A program made the position numbers and the translations under genes. A model generated the notes under the pieces. That model made no database searches, had not been told where the DNA came from, and worked only from the letters and a program-made list of their open reading frames with translations. Shown in pieces: positions 1 through 9,122 of a DNA stretch of 64,000 nucleotides. How positions within the stretch are numbered: the stretch's first letter is position 1; each line of letters opens with the position of its first letter. This DNA comes from CAVOKN01 sp963696505 (GTDB lineage Bacteria; Pseudomonadota; Gammaproteobacteria; Burkholderiales; Rhodocyclaceae). The stretch lies in the NCBI GenBank assembly GCA_963696505.1, contig CAVOKN010000023.1:62001-126000 (forward strand), in the 5' to 3' direction.

Positions 1-62
1 GCGCCGCCGGGTGCCTGTGGCGTAGAATCGCCTTCCCCAACAGACCAGAGAGGAAATGCCCA

Positions 63-704
63 ATGAGCGATATCAAGGAATACCTCGGTTCGGGCGTCGT
101 GGTGAGCTTCGACAGCCGGCGCTGCATCCATGCGGCGGAATGCGTCGGCGGCCTGCCGCAGGTGTTCAATCCCGATGCCACGCCCTGGATCCAGCCGGAC
201 AAGGCCGCGGCGGATCGCATCATCGAGGTCGTCGCGCGCTGTCCCACCGGCGCGCTGTCCGTGCGCCGCGACGACGGCGCCGAGTGTCTGCCGGTGCCGG
301 GCGCGAACGAGGCCCACATCGGCGCCGAAGGGCCGATCTACATCACCGGCGACATTGAGGTGTGCGACGCCGCCGGCAAGCTGCTGACCAAGGAAACCCG
401 GGTTGCCCTGTGCCGCTGCGGCGCCAGCCGGAACAAGCCCTTCTGCGACAACAGCCATCGCGGTGCCGGCTTCAGCGACGAGGGTGCCTGCGGCCAGACC
501 GACAGCGCAAGCATCGCTGCCGGCACGGTGCGTCTCACGGTCTTTCCCGGCGGCCCGGTCCAGGTCGACGGCCCGCTGACGGTGAAGGACGCCTTCGGCG
601 AAGTCGCCGTGACCACCATGCAGTGCTGGCTGTGCCGCTGCGGCGCGAGCAAGAACAAGCCCTTCTGCGACGGCAGCCACAAAGAGGCGGGTTTCAGCGG
701 CTGA
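63..704 (+). CDS. CDGSH iron-sulfur protein with N-terminal divergent 4Fe-4S ferredoxin-like domain
   Basis: 213 residues, cytoplasmic, no signal peptide. The N-terminal third has RRCIHAAECV followed about 45 residues later by RCPTGALSV, the cysteine pattern of the divergent single-cluster ferredoxin domain (Fer4_19 type). Two CDGSH-type motifs follow: CRCGASRNKPFCDNSH (about residues 118-133) and CRCGASKNKPFCDGSH (about 192-207). Each has the C-x-C ... C-x2-S-H set that binds a labile 2Fe-2S cluster with three Cys and one His. This three-part architecture is known in bacteria; the role is probably electron transfer or Fe-S handling, and the substrate is unknown. A GAGGAAATG stretch upstream supplies the ribosome site. 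The overlapping frame starting 7 bases upstream is a shadow. The family call is secure; the function is not. Confidence 0.9.
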   Translation: MSDIKEYLGSGVVVSFDSRRCIHAAECVGGLPQVFNPDATPWIQPDKAAADRIIEVVARCPTGALSVRRDDGAECLPVPGANEAHIGAEGPIYITGDIEVCDAAGKLLTKETRVALCRCGASRNKPFCDNSHRGAGFSDEGACGQTDSASIAAGTVRLTVFPGGPVQVDGPLTVKDAFGEVAVTTMQCWLCRCGASKNKPFCDGSHKEAGFSG

Positions 705-896
705 GAAAAGACCCACGGCCGCCGACGGCGCGATTTCGTAGGCTTACGTTAGAGGGCTCGAAGGTGAGCGCCAACGGGCATCTCTTTGGTGCAAAGGTGG
801 CCGGTCACCTATTGCGCGTGTCACCGATCTGGTTGCCCCCCCGGCCTTCCTGGGTGCGCTGAATCCGCCCGACTGCTTACCTGGGCCACCCGACCA

Positions 897-967
897 ATAT
901 TGCTTATGTTTGACATGAGTTAGCTTACTAACTAGACTAATGCCGTTTGGAAAATAGTAAGCAATAT
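897..967. promoter_or_regulatory. hipBA operator: inverted repeats around the promoter
   Basis: A perfect 10-bp inverted repeat, ATATTGCTTA at 897-906 and TAAGCAATAT at 958-967, flanks an AT-rich stretch. The right arm overlaps the hipB ATG at 966. A further GCTTAC copy lies between the arms (about 923-928) and another at about 875. HipB-type proteins repress their own operon by binding such palindromes, so this is the expected autoregulatory operator. Seen: the repeats and their positions. Inferred: HipB binding. Confidence 0.6.
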
Positions 968-1292
968 GCGCCGCGAGGAAGAAAAATTTGTTTCGGGCGA
1001 GGCCAAGGCTGCGGCCAAGCGGCTCGCCCCGGTCATCCGGACAACCCGGCTCGCCCGCAACATGACTCAGGAGGCGGCGGCGCAACGCGCCCGGATGTCC
1101 TCCTACACATGGATGAAGATCGAGCGCGGCGACGTTTCCGTGAGCATGGGCGCTTGGCTTTCCGCGCTGGAATGCCTGGGGCTGCTGGATGCGCTCGTCC
1201 TTTCTCCCGAGCTGTCGGTCCAGCCGCGGGCTGAGACCGTCCGCCTGCGCGCGCGTCCCAGTGCCGCCAAGCGCGACGCCTTCGACTTCTGA
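966..1292 (+). CDS. hipB: HipB-like antitoxin, XRE-family helix-turn-helix protein
   Basis: 108 residues with a Cro/C1-type HTH at about residues 18-75 (IRTTRLARNMTQEAAAQRAR then MSSYTWMKIERGDVSVS), the expected turn between helices 2 and 3, and a basic C-terminal tail. It ends 5 bases before the HipA gene, the usual antitoxin-toxin order. HipB proteins bind the operon's operator and hold HipA inactive. The start codon lies inside an inverted-repeat arm, and there is no strong Shine-Dalgarno in front of it. The residue identity in the recognition helix cannot be tested here. Confidence 0.82.
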   Translation: MRREEEKFVSGEAKAAAKRLAPVIRTTRLARNMTQEAAAQRARMSSYTWMKIERGDVSVSMGAWLSALECLGLLDALVLSPELSVQPRAETVRLRARPSAAKRDAFDF

Positions 1293-1297
1293 TCGCC

Positions 1298-2575
1298 ATG
1301 AGTTGGGAAGGCTACGTCTTCGCCTATCTGCCGGGCGAGGTCGAGGCCGTGCCGGCGGGCAGGCTCGTCCTCGATGAGGCGGGGCCGGATTCCACCGCCA
1401 GCCGATTCGGCTATGGGCGTCGTTATCTGGCTCGGCCGAATGCCGTACCGGTGGACCCGCTCAGCCTGCCGCTTTCCTGTCTGCCGGGTGACGAGGCGAC
1501 CTACGAACCGGTCCATCCGCCGCTCTTTGGCGCGGTGCGCGACGCCGCCCCGGATTTCTGGGGGCGGCGCGTGATCGAGGCGCGACTCCGGGTGCCGCCC
1601 GACTCGGTGCCCGAGTCCGTCTATCTGCTCCAGGCCGGACCCCATCGATTCGGCGCGCTCGATTTTCGACCGGGCATCGACAACGAGGAAGCGCCGGGCC
1701 TCTTGCCACCCATCACCCAACTGGAATATCTGCTGGAGGCGGCCGACCGCGTCCAGCAGGGCATCCCTGTCCCTGCGCAGCTCGAACCCATCTTTACGGG
1801 GGGTACGATGGGCGGGGCGCGTCCAAAGGCATTGGTCATCCACCGAGGGGAGCAGTACCTGGCCAAATTTCCAGCCCGGAACGACGGCTTCGACGTGCCG
1901 GTCGTGGAGAGGGCCTGCTTGGAACTCGCACGCCGCGCGGGGTTGGACGTGCCGCCAAATGACATCGTGCAGCTGGCAGACGGCCGCGCGGTGATGCTCA
2001 TCGAGCGCTTCGACCGGAGCGCAAAGGGGGCGGGTTTCGTGCGCCGGCATGCCGTGAGCGCGCTCACCCTGCTCGGTAAGGACGAGTCGGAGTCCCTGGG
2101 GGCGCGCTACGAGGACATATCCGAGCGCATCGGCCATTACGGCGTCGACGGTCAGGTGCAGGCCGACCGCAACGAGCTATATGGTCGCATCGCTTTCAAC
2201 ATCCTCGTCTCGAACGACGACGATCATCTGCGCAACCACGCGTTTGTCTGGGACGAGGGTGGGAAAGGCTGGCGGCTATCCAGGCTCTACGACGTGGTGC
2301 CGAGGCCCCAGGTGGCGGCGGAGCGGTATCTCCACCTGTCCGTTGGTCCCCAGGGGCGGCTCGCAACCCTGGACAACCTGCTCGATGCCTATGGCGCTTT
2401 CGGGCTGCTGAGGCGGGATGCTGCCGCCATTATTGAGCGCGTCGCATCGATTACGCGGGAATGGCGGGTGCTATTTGAAGAGCTCGGTGTCCCGGAGCAC
2501 GAATGCAACAAGCTTGCCTCCGCGTTTCGTCGGCCGAGGGAGATCGGGATGGATGCTGTCGAGAAGGCTCTTTGA
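1298..2575 (+). CDS. hipA: HipA-like serine/threonine kinase toxin
   Basis: 425 residues, the usual HipA length. The N-terminal subdomain (about 20-110, FGYGRRYLARPNAVPVDPLS) matches the HipA N-domain. The kinase core has a glycine loop GGTMGGARPKALV (about 168-180), the ATP-contact region YLAKFPARNDGFDVPVVE, VMLIERFDR (about 232-240) and the catalytic loop NILVSNDDDHLRNHAF (about 302-317), followed by LSRLYDVVP for metal binding. HipA kinases phosphorylate aminoacyl-tRNA synthetases (GltX in E. coli) and cause growth arrest or persistence. All key residues appear present, so the toxin should be active. It pairs with the gene directly upstream and ends at a strong bidirectional hairpin. Confidence 0.9.
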   Translation: MSWEGYVFAYLPGEVEAVPAGRLVLDEAGPDSTASRFGYGRRYLARPNAVPVDPLSLPLSCLPGDEATYEPVHPPLFGAVRDAAPDFWGRRVIEARLRVPPDSVPESVYLLQAGPHRFGALDFRPGIDNEEAPGLLPPITQLEYLLEAADRVQQGIPVPAQLEPIFTGGTMGGARPKALVIHRGEQYLAKFPARNDGFDVPVVERACLELARRAGLDVPPNDIVQLADGRAVMLIERFDRSAKGAGFVRRHAVSALTLLGKDESESLGARYEDISERIGHYGVDGQVQADRNELYGRIAFNILVSNDDDHLRNHAFVWDEGGKGWRLSRLYDVVPRPQVAAERYLHLSVGPQGRLATLDNLLDAYGAFGLLRRDAAAIIERVASITREWRVLFEELGVPEHECNKLASAFRRPREIGMDAVEKAL

Positions 2576-2580
2576 AGAGA

Positions 2581-2608
2581 GAAGGGGCGGCCCGCGGGCC
2601 GCCCCTTC
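2581..2608. terminator. Bidirectional hairpin between hipA and a convergent small ORF
   Basis: A perfect palindrome of about 28 bp (GAAGGGGCGGCCC / GGGCCGCCCCTTC) starts 5 bases after the hipA stop. It faces a small minus-strand ORF ending at 2627. There is no long U tract on either side, but stem strength and position between convergent genes make a terminator the simplest reading. Confidence 0.65.
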
Positions 2609-2626
2609 GTCACGTTTGAGGCCGGC

Positions 2627-2716
2627 TTACTTTTCTGCGCGCGCGAGGTGCAGATAGAGGGCGGTCGGCACGGCGGCGATGAAGGCGAGGGCGGCGAAGG
2701 TGGCGATGAGTTCCAT
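2627..2716 (-). CDS. 29-residue single-span membrane peptide
   Basis: Predicted peptide begins MELIATFAALAFIAAVPTAL and ends YLHLARAEK. It is one hydrophobic helix of about 20 residues with a short positively charged tail, so C-terminus-in topology is likely. A GGAGC Shine-Dalgarno sits 6 bases before the ATG, and the frame closes just before the shared hairpin at 2581-2608. The composition resembles small subunits of membrane complexes (CydX- or CcoS-like size), but there is no sequence match I recognise and no oxidase gene next to it. It may be a real small protein missed by length cut-offs. Confidence is moderate because only RBS, hydrophobicity and position support it. Confidence 0.45.
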   Translation of the reverse strand: MELIATFAALAFIAAVPTALYLHLARAEK

Positions 2717-2971
2717 GGTTTGCTCCGGGCGAAGGGTGCGTGTTGCGATTTGGCTTGCCCCTGCCATATCGGGTGACCCATTGGCCGCTTAAGGCCGGGA
2801 GGCGGCAAAGCTGCGGCCGGTCGTGAAATTTCGCACGTCCGGCTGCACAAATTTCGCGCGCCGCAGCGCCTTGTCTGCCGCGGGTCGCCGCGGCGCGGCC
2901 ACACGGCCCGCGCCGGTGCTTGCGTTCCCGGCTGATGTGCCGCATGGGGGCGGCGGGTAAAATCGCGCCCC

Positions 2972-5900
2972 ATGCCCACTCCCGCCTTCGTACACCTGCG
3001 CCTGCACTCCGAGTACTCCATCGCCGACGGGCTGGTGCGCCTCGACGCCGCCGTCAAGCGCGCCGCCGCCGACGGCATGCCGGCGCTGGCGCTGACCGAC
3101 CTCGCCAATCTGTTCGGCATGGTCAAGTTCTACACCGCGGCGCGCGCCAAGGGCGTCAAGCCGGTCATCGGCTGCGACGTCTGGGTGGCGCAGGCGGGCG
3201 ACGGCGGCCGCGGCAACGGCGCCCGCGCCCTGCTGCTGGCGAAGAACCGCGCCGGCTACCTGCGGCTGTGCGCACTGCTCACCGACGCCTACCTCGGCAA
3301 CCGCAGTCGTGGCCGCCCCGAAGTCACCCGCGCGCAACTCGCGGCGGGCGACAACTCGAACCTGATCGCGCTGTCCGGCGCCCAGGGTGGCGACGTCGGC
3401 CAGGCGCTGCTCGCCGGCAACGACACCTTGGCGGAGAAGCTGGCGCGGGAGTGGGCGGCCTGGTTCCCTGACGGCTACTACGTCGAACTGCAGCGCGTCC
3501 AGCCGCGCGGCAGCGCCCAGCAGGAAGCCTTCGTCGGCCGCAGCGTCCGGCTCGCCGCCGAACTCGGGCTGCCGGTGGTGGCGACCCATCCGGTGCAGTT
3601 CCTCGACCGCGATGACTTCAAGGCCCACGAAGCGCGGGTGTGCATCGCCGAGGGCTACATCCTCGGCGACCCGCGCCGGCCCAAGAACTTCACCGACCAG
3701 CAATACTTCAAGACCCAGGCCGAGATGGCCGAACTGTTCGCCGACCTCCCCGAGGCACTCGCCAATTCGGTGGAAATCGCGCGCCGCTGCTCGCTGTCGG
3801 TCGAACTGGGCAAGAACAAGCTGCCCCAGTTCCCGACGCCCGAGGGGCTGACCCTGGACGAGTTCATGGCGCAGCAGGCCGCGGCAGGGCTGGAGACGCG
3901 CCTTGCCCAGCTCTTCCCCGACGCCGCCGCGCGTGCGGCCAAGCGCCCGGAGTACGAGCAGCGCCTCGCCTTCGAGATCGGCACCATCGGGCAGATGGGC
4001 TTTTCCGGCTACTTCCTGATCGTCGCCGACTTCATCAACTGGGCCAAGGGGAACGGCGTGCCGGTCGGGCCAGGGCGCGGCTCGGGCGCCGGCTCGCTGG
4101 TGGCCTATGCGCTGGGCATCACCGACCTCGACCCGCTGCGCTACGACCTGCTGTTCGAGCGCTTCCTCAATCCGGAGCGGGTGTCGATGCCCGACTTCGA
4201 CGTCGACTTCTGCCAGGACGGCCGCGACCGTGTCATCGACTACGTCAAGCAGCGCTACGGCGCCGCCAGCGTGTCGCAGATCGCGACCTTCGGCACCCTG
4301 GCGGCCAAGGCGGTGATCCGCGACGTCGGCCGGGTGCTCGACCTGCCTTTCAACTTCGTCGACCAGTTTGCCAAGCTGATCCCCAACGAAATCGGCATCA
4401 GCCTTGCCCAGGCGCGGGAGAAAGAGCCGCAGATCGAGGAGCGCCTGCAGCGCGAAGAGGAGTTGACCGAGCTGTGGGCGCTGGCCGAAAAGCTCGAGGG
4501 CCTCACCCGCAACGTCGGCATGCATGCCGGCGGCGTGCTGATCGCGCCCGGCAGGCTCACCGATTTCTGCCCGCTCTATGTCGCCGCCGGCGCCGAGTCG
4601 GTGGTCAGCCAGTTCGACAAGGACGACGTCGAGAAGATCGGCCTGGTGAAGTTCGACTTCCTCGGCTTGCGCACGCTGACCATCCTCGACGAGGCGGTGG
4701 AATTCGTGCGTAAGTTGAATCCCGAGCTGAACGACTTCCGGCTCGAAGACCTGGCGCTCGACGACGCCCGCACCTACGCCCTGTTCGCCGCCGGCAACAC
4801 CACCGCCGTGTTCCAGTCGGAATCGCGCTCCGCCAAGGATCTGGAGCGGCGGCTGAAGGGCGACTGCTTCGAGGACATCATCGCCCTGATGGCGCTCAAC
4901 CGTCCCGGCCCGCTGCAATCGGGCATGGTGGACGACTTCATCCTGCGCAAGAACGGCAGGCAGCGCGCCGAATACTTCCACCCCGACCTGGAGCCGGTGC
5001 TCAAGCCCACCTACGGCGTCATCGTGTACCAGGAGCAGGTGATGCTGGTGGCGCAGGTGCTGGCCGGCTACACCCTCGGCGGCGCCGACCTGCTGCGCCG
5101 CGCGATGGGCAAGAAGAAGCCGGAGGAAATGGCCGTACAGCGCTCCATCTTCCTCGAAGGCGCCAAGTCGCGCGGGCGTGGGCGAGGCGCTGGCCACCCA
5201 GCTCTTCGACCTGATGGAGAAGTTCGCGGAGTACGGCTTCAACAAGAGCCACTCCGCCGCCTACGCCCTGGTCGCCTACCAGACCGCCTGGCTCAAGCAG
5301 CACCACACCGCCGCCTTCATGGCGGCAACGCTCTCGTCGGAACTGGCGGACACCGACAAGCTGCAGCTCTTCCACCAGGACTGTCTTGCCAACGGCATTG
5401 CCTTCCTGCCGCCGGACATCAACGCAAGCGGTTTCCGCTTCCGGCCGGTGGACCGCAAGACCATCCGCTACGCCCTGGGCGCCATCAAGGGCACCGGCGA
5501 ATCGGCGCTGGGCGCCATCCTCAAGGCGCGCGACGAGAACGGCCCCTTCGCCGACCTGTTCGACTTCTGCCGCCGTGTGGACAAGCGCGTCGTCAATCGC
5601 CGCGTCATCGAAGCGCTGGTGCGCGCCGGCTGCTTCGACGCCCTGGAGCCGGACCGCGCGCGGCTCCTCGCCTCGGTGGGGGTGGCCATGGAGGCGGCGG
5701 AACAGGCGCAGCAGAACGCCCATCAGGGCGGGCTGTTCGATTCCCCCGGCGGGGCGGCGCACCAGCCCGATCTGGTGAAGGCCGCGCCCTGGGCGGAGCG
5801 CGAGCGCCTGCTCAACGAGAAGCAGGCGATCGGCTTCTTTCTCTCGGGGCACCCCTACAACGAGGTGCGCGCCGAACTCGCCGCCTTCGTGCGCAAGCCG

Positions 5901-6443
5901 CTGGCCGCCCTGGAGCCGGCCAAGGAGCCCGGCATCATCGCCGGCGTGGTCGCCAGCGTTCGCACCCAGATGACCCGCCGCGGCAAGATGGCCATCGTCA
6001 TGCTCGACGACGGCAGCGCGCAGCTCGAAGTCTCGGTGTTCAACGAACTGTTCGAGGCCGAGCGCGCCAAGATCCGCGAGGACGATGTGCTCGTCATCGA
6101 CGGCAAGGTCAGCCGCGACGATTTCAGCGGCGGGCTGCGCATCACCGCCGACCGGCTGCTGACTTTGGCCGAAGCGCGCGGCCGCTTCGCCCGGCTGCTC
6201 AAGCTCTCCCTCAACGGCGAGGTGAAGCAGGCCGGCGGCGGCAACGCCGCGGCGCAGAAGTTGCGCGCGCTGCTGCAGCCCTTCCGCGACGGCCCCTGTC
6301 CGGTGCGGGTGCGCTACCGCAACGACGTCGCCGAATGCGAGCTTCCCCTGGGCGATGCCTGGCGCGTGCGCCTCGACGACCAGCTCCTCGCCGGCCTGCG
6401 CGAATGGCTGTCGCAGGCGAACGTCGAAGTGCTCTATTCGTGA
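2972..6443 (+). CDS. dnaE: DNA polymerase III alpha subunit, frameshifted by one extra base near 5175
   Basis: Replicative polymerase catalytic subunit. The first frame starts MPTPAFVHLRLHSEYSIADG (PHP domain) and carries the polymerase core, including PGRGSGAGSLVAYALGITDL, PDFDVDFCQDGRDRVIDYVK (catalytic Asp pair) and NVGMHAGGVLIAP, up to FLEGAKSRG. Sequence then resumes one frame over as VGEALATQLFDLMEKFAEYG, with FNKSHSAAYALVAYQTAWLK, the helix-hairpin-helix/OB region and a normal C-terminus. The interval is 3n+1 bases long and a GGG where GG is expected at about 5173-5175 accounts for the break. Without it the protein is about 1157 residues, normal for DnaE1. Because dnaE is essential, I take the break as a sequence error. 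An 818-residue antisense frame here is a shadow. Confidence 0.93.
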
Positions 6444-6453
6444 CGGGTGGAAC

Positions 6454-6476
6454 GGTGCGCACGGCGCACCCTACGG
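6454..6476. repeat. REP-like palindrome (copy 1)
   Basis: GGTGCGCACGGCGCACCCTACGGG lies between dnaE and a convergent small gene. It is the first of about eleven intergenic copies of one family (core GTAGGGTGCGCC-N-GCGCACC, either orientation) seen here at 6454, 7394, 7442, 9059, 16963, 17079, 17194, 20904, 20942, 22734 and 26895. A degenerate second arm (GCAGGGCGCGCC...) follows at about 6494. Confidence 0.7.
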
Positions 6477-6522
6477 GTTGGCGCTGCGCCGGTTCGCAGG
6501 GCGCGCCTTGCGCGCCGACCCA

Positions 6523-6747
6523 TCACCCCGCGTCGCAGGGCGAGTCGTACACCGCCATGATGGCCTTCAATTCGGCGAGCGCCGCCTGGCGCTGGTCGGG
6601 GCCGAAACTCGCCAATTCCTCCGGCATTTCACCGCGCTCCATGCGGGCGATCAGCTCCGTCACCTGGCGGCAGCCGCGCTGCGCCAGAGCTTCCAGGGCC
6701 GCGTGCAGCGCCGGATCGCCGTGTCCCGCGGACTGACTCTCGCTCAT
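6523..6747 (-). CDS. Uncharacterised 74-residue protein
   Basis: Starts MSESQSAGHGDPALHAALEA and ends AELKAIMAVYDSPCDAG. It is acidic and helical with no membrane segment or signal. Its ATG overlaps the stop of the upstream gene (ATGA at 6744-6747), so the two are translationally coupled and probably work together. Residues such as ELIARMERGEMPEELASFGP suggest a short alpha-helical partner protein. I do not recognise the family. It reads toward dnaE and the genes converge on the REP copy at 6454. Confidence 0.65.
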   Translation of the reverse strand: MSESQSAGHGDPALHAALEALAQRGCRQVTELIARMERGEMPEELASFGPDQRQAALAELKAIMAVYDSPCDAG

Positions 6748-7220
6748 GCCGCCTGGGCGGTCATCTGGCCCTTGCCGAAGCTTTCCAGCCGCTCGAAAAA
6801 GGTGCGATGGTCGATGTAGTGGGTCCCGTCGCAGGAGAACGTCATGCCGATCATGCCGTTGATGCGGTTGATCGAAGCGTTGCGCAGATAGATCGTCTCG
6901 TCCGTCGTGCGCAGCCGGCGGAACTCGCCCAGGATGCACGCCATGTCATCCTCGTTCAGCAGCGGCCGCAGGTGGTCTATCGTCTGGTCGCGGAACTGGT
7001 CGAGGAAGCCCGGATCGAGCACCTCCTCGCGCACGAAGATGCGGTAGCGATAGACGTCGTCGCAGAACCAGCAGCTCAACTGGCTCGACGAGTAATGCAC
7101 CTTGCAGTGGAAGACGCCCTTGCGCGTGAGCAGGGCGCTGACGAGGCGGTGAACCTCGTCGAGGTGGGTGTCGAACAGGCTCTCCACCCGCTGCTGCGCG
7201 AACAGGAATTCGCGCACCAT
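6744..7220 (-). CDS. Uncharacterised conserved-looking cytoplasmic protein
   Basis: 158 residues from the chosen ATG at 7220 (MVREFLFAQQRVESLFDTHL), which has GGGGG six bases upstream. An in-frame ATG at 7256 with AAGGAG is a possible earlier start. There is no signal peptide or membrane span. Three cysteines lie in VFHCKVHY and CWFCDDVYRYRIFV, and a later TFSCDGTHYIDHRTFFERL resembles a small alpha/beta fold. It overlaps the next gene by four bases, forming a two-gene unit. I recognise no family and assign no function. Confidence 0.65.
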   Translation of the reverse strand: MVREFLFAQQRVESLFDTHLDEVHRLVSALLTRKGVFHCKVHYSSSQLSCWFCDDVYRYRIFVREEVLDPGFLDQFRDQTIDHLRPLLNEDDMACILGEFRRLRTTDETIYLRNASINRINGMIGMTFSCDGTHYIDHRTFFERLESFGKGQMTAQAA

Positions 7221-7393
7221 CGGATCCCCCTTTACCTGAAGCCAGTGCCTGGGCATGCCGCTGCTCTCCTTGAATTCATTCGCCCCGACCCGCCGGGTGA
7301 CGATTGCAGCAGTCTACCGCCAATCAAGCCGGGGGTCTTGCCGCGGCAGCGCGGCCGGCCGGTGCGCCCTACGACAGTCACCCAGGCAAACCG

Positions 7394-7464
7394 CGTAGGG
7401 TGCGCCATGCCCAGCATAGGGTCGGAGTCTAGAGGCTGGGCCGGTGCGCGCGGCGCACCCTACG
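7394..7464. repeat. Paired REP-like palindromes (copies 2 and 3), inverted
   Basis: GTAGGGTGCGCCATGCC at 7394-7412 and CGGTGCGCGCGGCGCACCCTACGA at 7442-7464 are opposite-facing copies about 30 bases apart. The second copy supplies the TAG stop codon of the TerB-like gene, so the element inserted at, or defines, that gene's 3' end. From about 7257 to 7459 no gene is seen. Confidence 0.65.
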
Positions 7465-8002
7465 ACAGCGCAGGCCCGCTCGCTGCTGTACCCCGCATCG
7501 CGGAAGCGATCGTCTTCCCGGAGATCTGCGCCGTCGGCACCACGTCGGCGAGCGTCATGCCCCAGGCATCGAGGCTTTCCCAGAACATCACCGATTCGCC
7601 GCGGGCGACGCGGCCGTCGGCGCGGATGATCTCGACCATCAGCCGCAGCAGTTCGCGCCGCCGCCAGGGGTCGCTCACCTCCGCCAGCATTTTCGCCGTC
7701 AGCTCCGGCTCCAGCGTGCAGTCGCCCTCGCTGCTGCGCGGCGCGCGGGTCAGCAGGTCTTCGCAAAAGTCGAACAGCACCTGCATGAACTCGCCCTGGG
7801 TCATGCCCAGGCGGGCGTAGCCGTTGGCGCGGGCGAGGTTTTCCAGTTCGCTGGAGTCCAGCAGGCCGTCGGCCAGCAGCGTCACCGCCAGCACCCTGGC
7901 CATCGCCTTCGGGCTGTTGTGGGCGTAGGCACGCAGGCAGGCGGTGTGGCGGGTGGCCCACAAGGGGGTGCGAACACTGCTTCCGGCCGGGTAAAGACTC
8001 AT
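7460..8002 (-). CDS. TerB-like helical protein
   Basis: 180 residues from MSLYPAGSSVRTPLWATRHT; GAGGAAGC sits 4-5 bases before this ATG, which is preferred to one 8 codons upstream. The body is all-helical with repeated acidic loops typical of TerB-like folds: LLADGLLDSSELENLARANG and MVEIIRADGRVARGESVMFW, each a D-G-x-[VL]-x3-E pattern. TerB-family proteins are linked to tellurite or stress responses and metal binding, but many are uncharacterised. The C-terminal tail runs into a REP copy that provides the stop, so the last residues may be recent. It is divergent from the LysR gene at 8115, with about 110 bases between. Confidence 0.6.
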   Translation of the reverse strand: MSLYPAGSSVRTPLWATRHTACLRAYAHNSPKAMARVLAVTLLADGLLDSSELENLARANGYARLGMTQGEFMQVLFDFCEDLLTRAPRSSEGDCTLEPELTAKMLAEVSDPWRRRELLRLMVEIIRADGRVARGESVMFWESLDAWGMTLADVVPTAQISGKTIASAMRGTAASGPALS

Positions 8003-8114
8003 TTTCGCTTCCTCTCTGAAGTGCAAGCGTCTGCTTGCGTGGCTCCACTGTGGGGCGGAAACCTTTCAGGAAAAAGCGAATCCACTCGAAACCCATTATC
8101 GGAAATCCCGAAGC

Positions 8115-9020
8115 ATGCAGCCCAACGCGCTCAACTACCGGCACCTGCTCTACTTCTGGGTGGTGGCCAAGGAAGGCACCATCACCCGCGCGGCGGAGCG
8201 GCTCGGCCTCACGGTGCAGACCATCAGCGGCCAGCTCGCGCTGCTGGAACGCGACTTCGGCACCGCGCTGTTCGCGCCGGAAGGCAGGCGGCTGGCGCTG
8301 ACCGAAGCCGGCCGGCTCGCCCTCGGCTATGCCGACCAGATCTTCCTGCTCGGCGAGCAGTTGCGCGAATCGATCGAGAGCGGCGCCGCCGACCGCAGCC
8401 TGCGGCTCACCGTGGGCGTGTCCGACGCCGTGCCCAAGCTCGTCGCCTATCGCCTGCTGGAAGCTGCGCTGCGCCTGCCCCAGGGCCTGCGGCTCACCTG
8501 CCACGAAGACCGCTTCGAGGTGTTGCTGGCCGATCTCGCCCTGCACAAGCTCGACGTGGTGCTGGCCGACCGGCCGGCCGCCAGCGGCACCGGCCTGCGG
8601 GTGTTCAGCCACGCCCTGGGCGAAAGTCAGATCGCGGTGTTCGGCGTCGAATCCCTGGCCGCGGCCTACCGGGCGGGTTTCCCCGCCAGTCTGGAGGGCG
8701 CGCCCATGCTCCTGCCCACCCGGCATAGCGCGCTCAGGGGCAGGTTCGAATCCTGGCTCCAGGCGCGCGGCATCCGCCCGCGGCTCGTCGCCGAGTTCGA
8801 CGACACGGCGCTGCTCAAGACCTTCGCCCGCCACGGCAGCGGCCTGTTCCCGGCGGCGGCGGCGCTGGCCGACGACATCCAGGCCCAGTACGGCGTCAGC
8901 GTGGTGGGCACGCTGCCCGAGGTGCGCGAGCAGTTCTACGCCATATCCAACGAGCGCCGCATCACCCACCCGGCGGTGGAGGCGATCCGCAGCGCCACCG
9001 TCCTGAACCTGTTTCCCTGA
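8115..9020 (+). CDS. nhaR: LysR-family regulator of the NhaR type
   Basis: 301 residues. The N-terminal winged HTH LNYRHLLYFWVVAKEGTITRAAERLGLTVQ (residues 5-34) has the LNY-HL-YFW signature of NhaR rather than generic LysR proteins. A LysR substrate domain follows (about 90-295). In E. coli NhaR activates the sodium/proton antiporter gene nhaA and pga/osmC; no antiporter gene lies in this window, so the target here is unknown. It is divergent from the TerB-like gene, which is a candidate target. The gene is intact and ends before an imperfect GGCGCGCC/GGCGCGCT hairpin at about 9027-9047. Confidence 0.82.
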   Translation: MQPNALNYRHLLYFWVVAKEGTITRAAERLGLTVQTISGQLALLERDFGTALFAPEGRRLALTEAGRLALGYADQIFLLGEQLRESIESGAADRSLRLTVGVSDAVPKLVAYRLLEAALRLPQGLRLTCHEDRFEVLLADLALHKLDVVLADRPAASGTGLRVFSHALGESQIAVFGVESLAAAYRAGFPASLEGAPMLLPTRHSALRGRFESWLQARGIRPRLVAEFDDTALLKTFARHGSGLFPAAAALADDIQAQYGVSVVGTLPEVREQFYAISNERRITHPAVEAIRSATVLNLFP

Positions 9021-9122
9021 AGCCCCGGCGCGCCGGCAAGCGCGCCAGATCAACGGCCGGTGCGCACGGCGCACCCTACCGGTTGATGCTGCGCCGGTCG
9101 TCGGACGGCGGGTTTTCCCTAC

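Noticed and set aside
2789..5245. 818-residue open frame on the minus strand
   Set aside because: Antisense to dnaE; His/Gln/Gly-rich shadow composition, no ribosome site or domain. It exists because of the codon bias of dnaE.
8745..8760. GGTTCGAATCC, a tRNA T-loop-like sequence
   Set aside because: It lies inside the NhaR coding region and has no matching D- or anticodon arm or acceptor stem.
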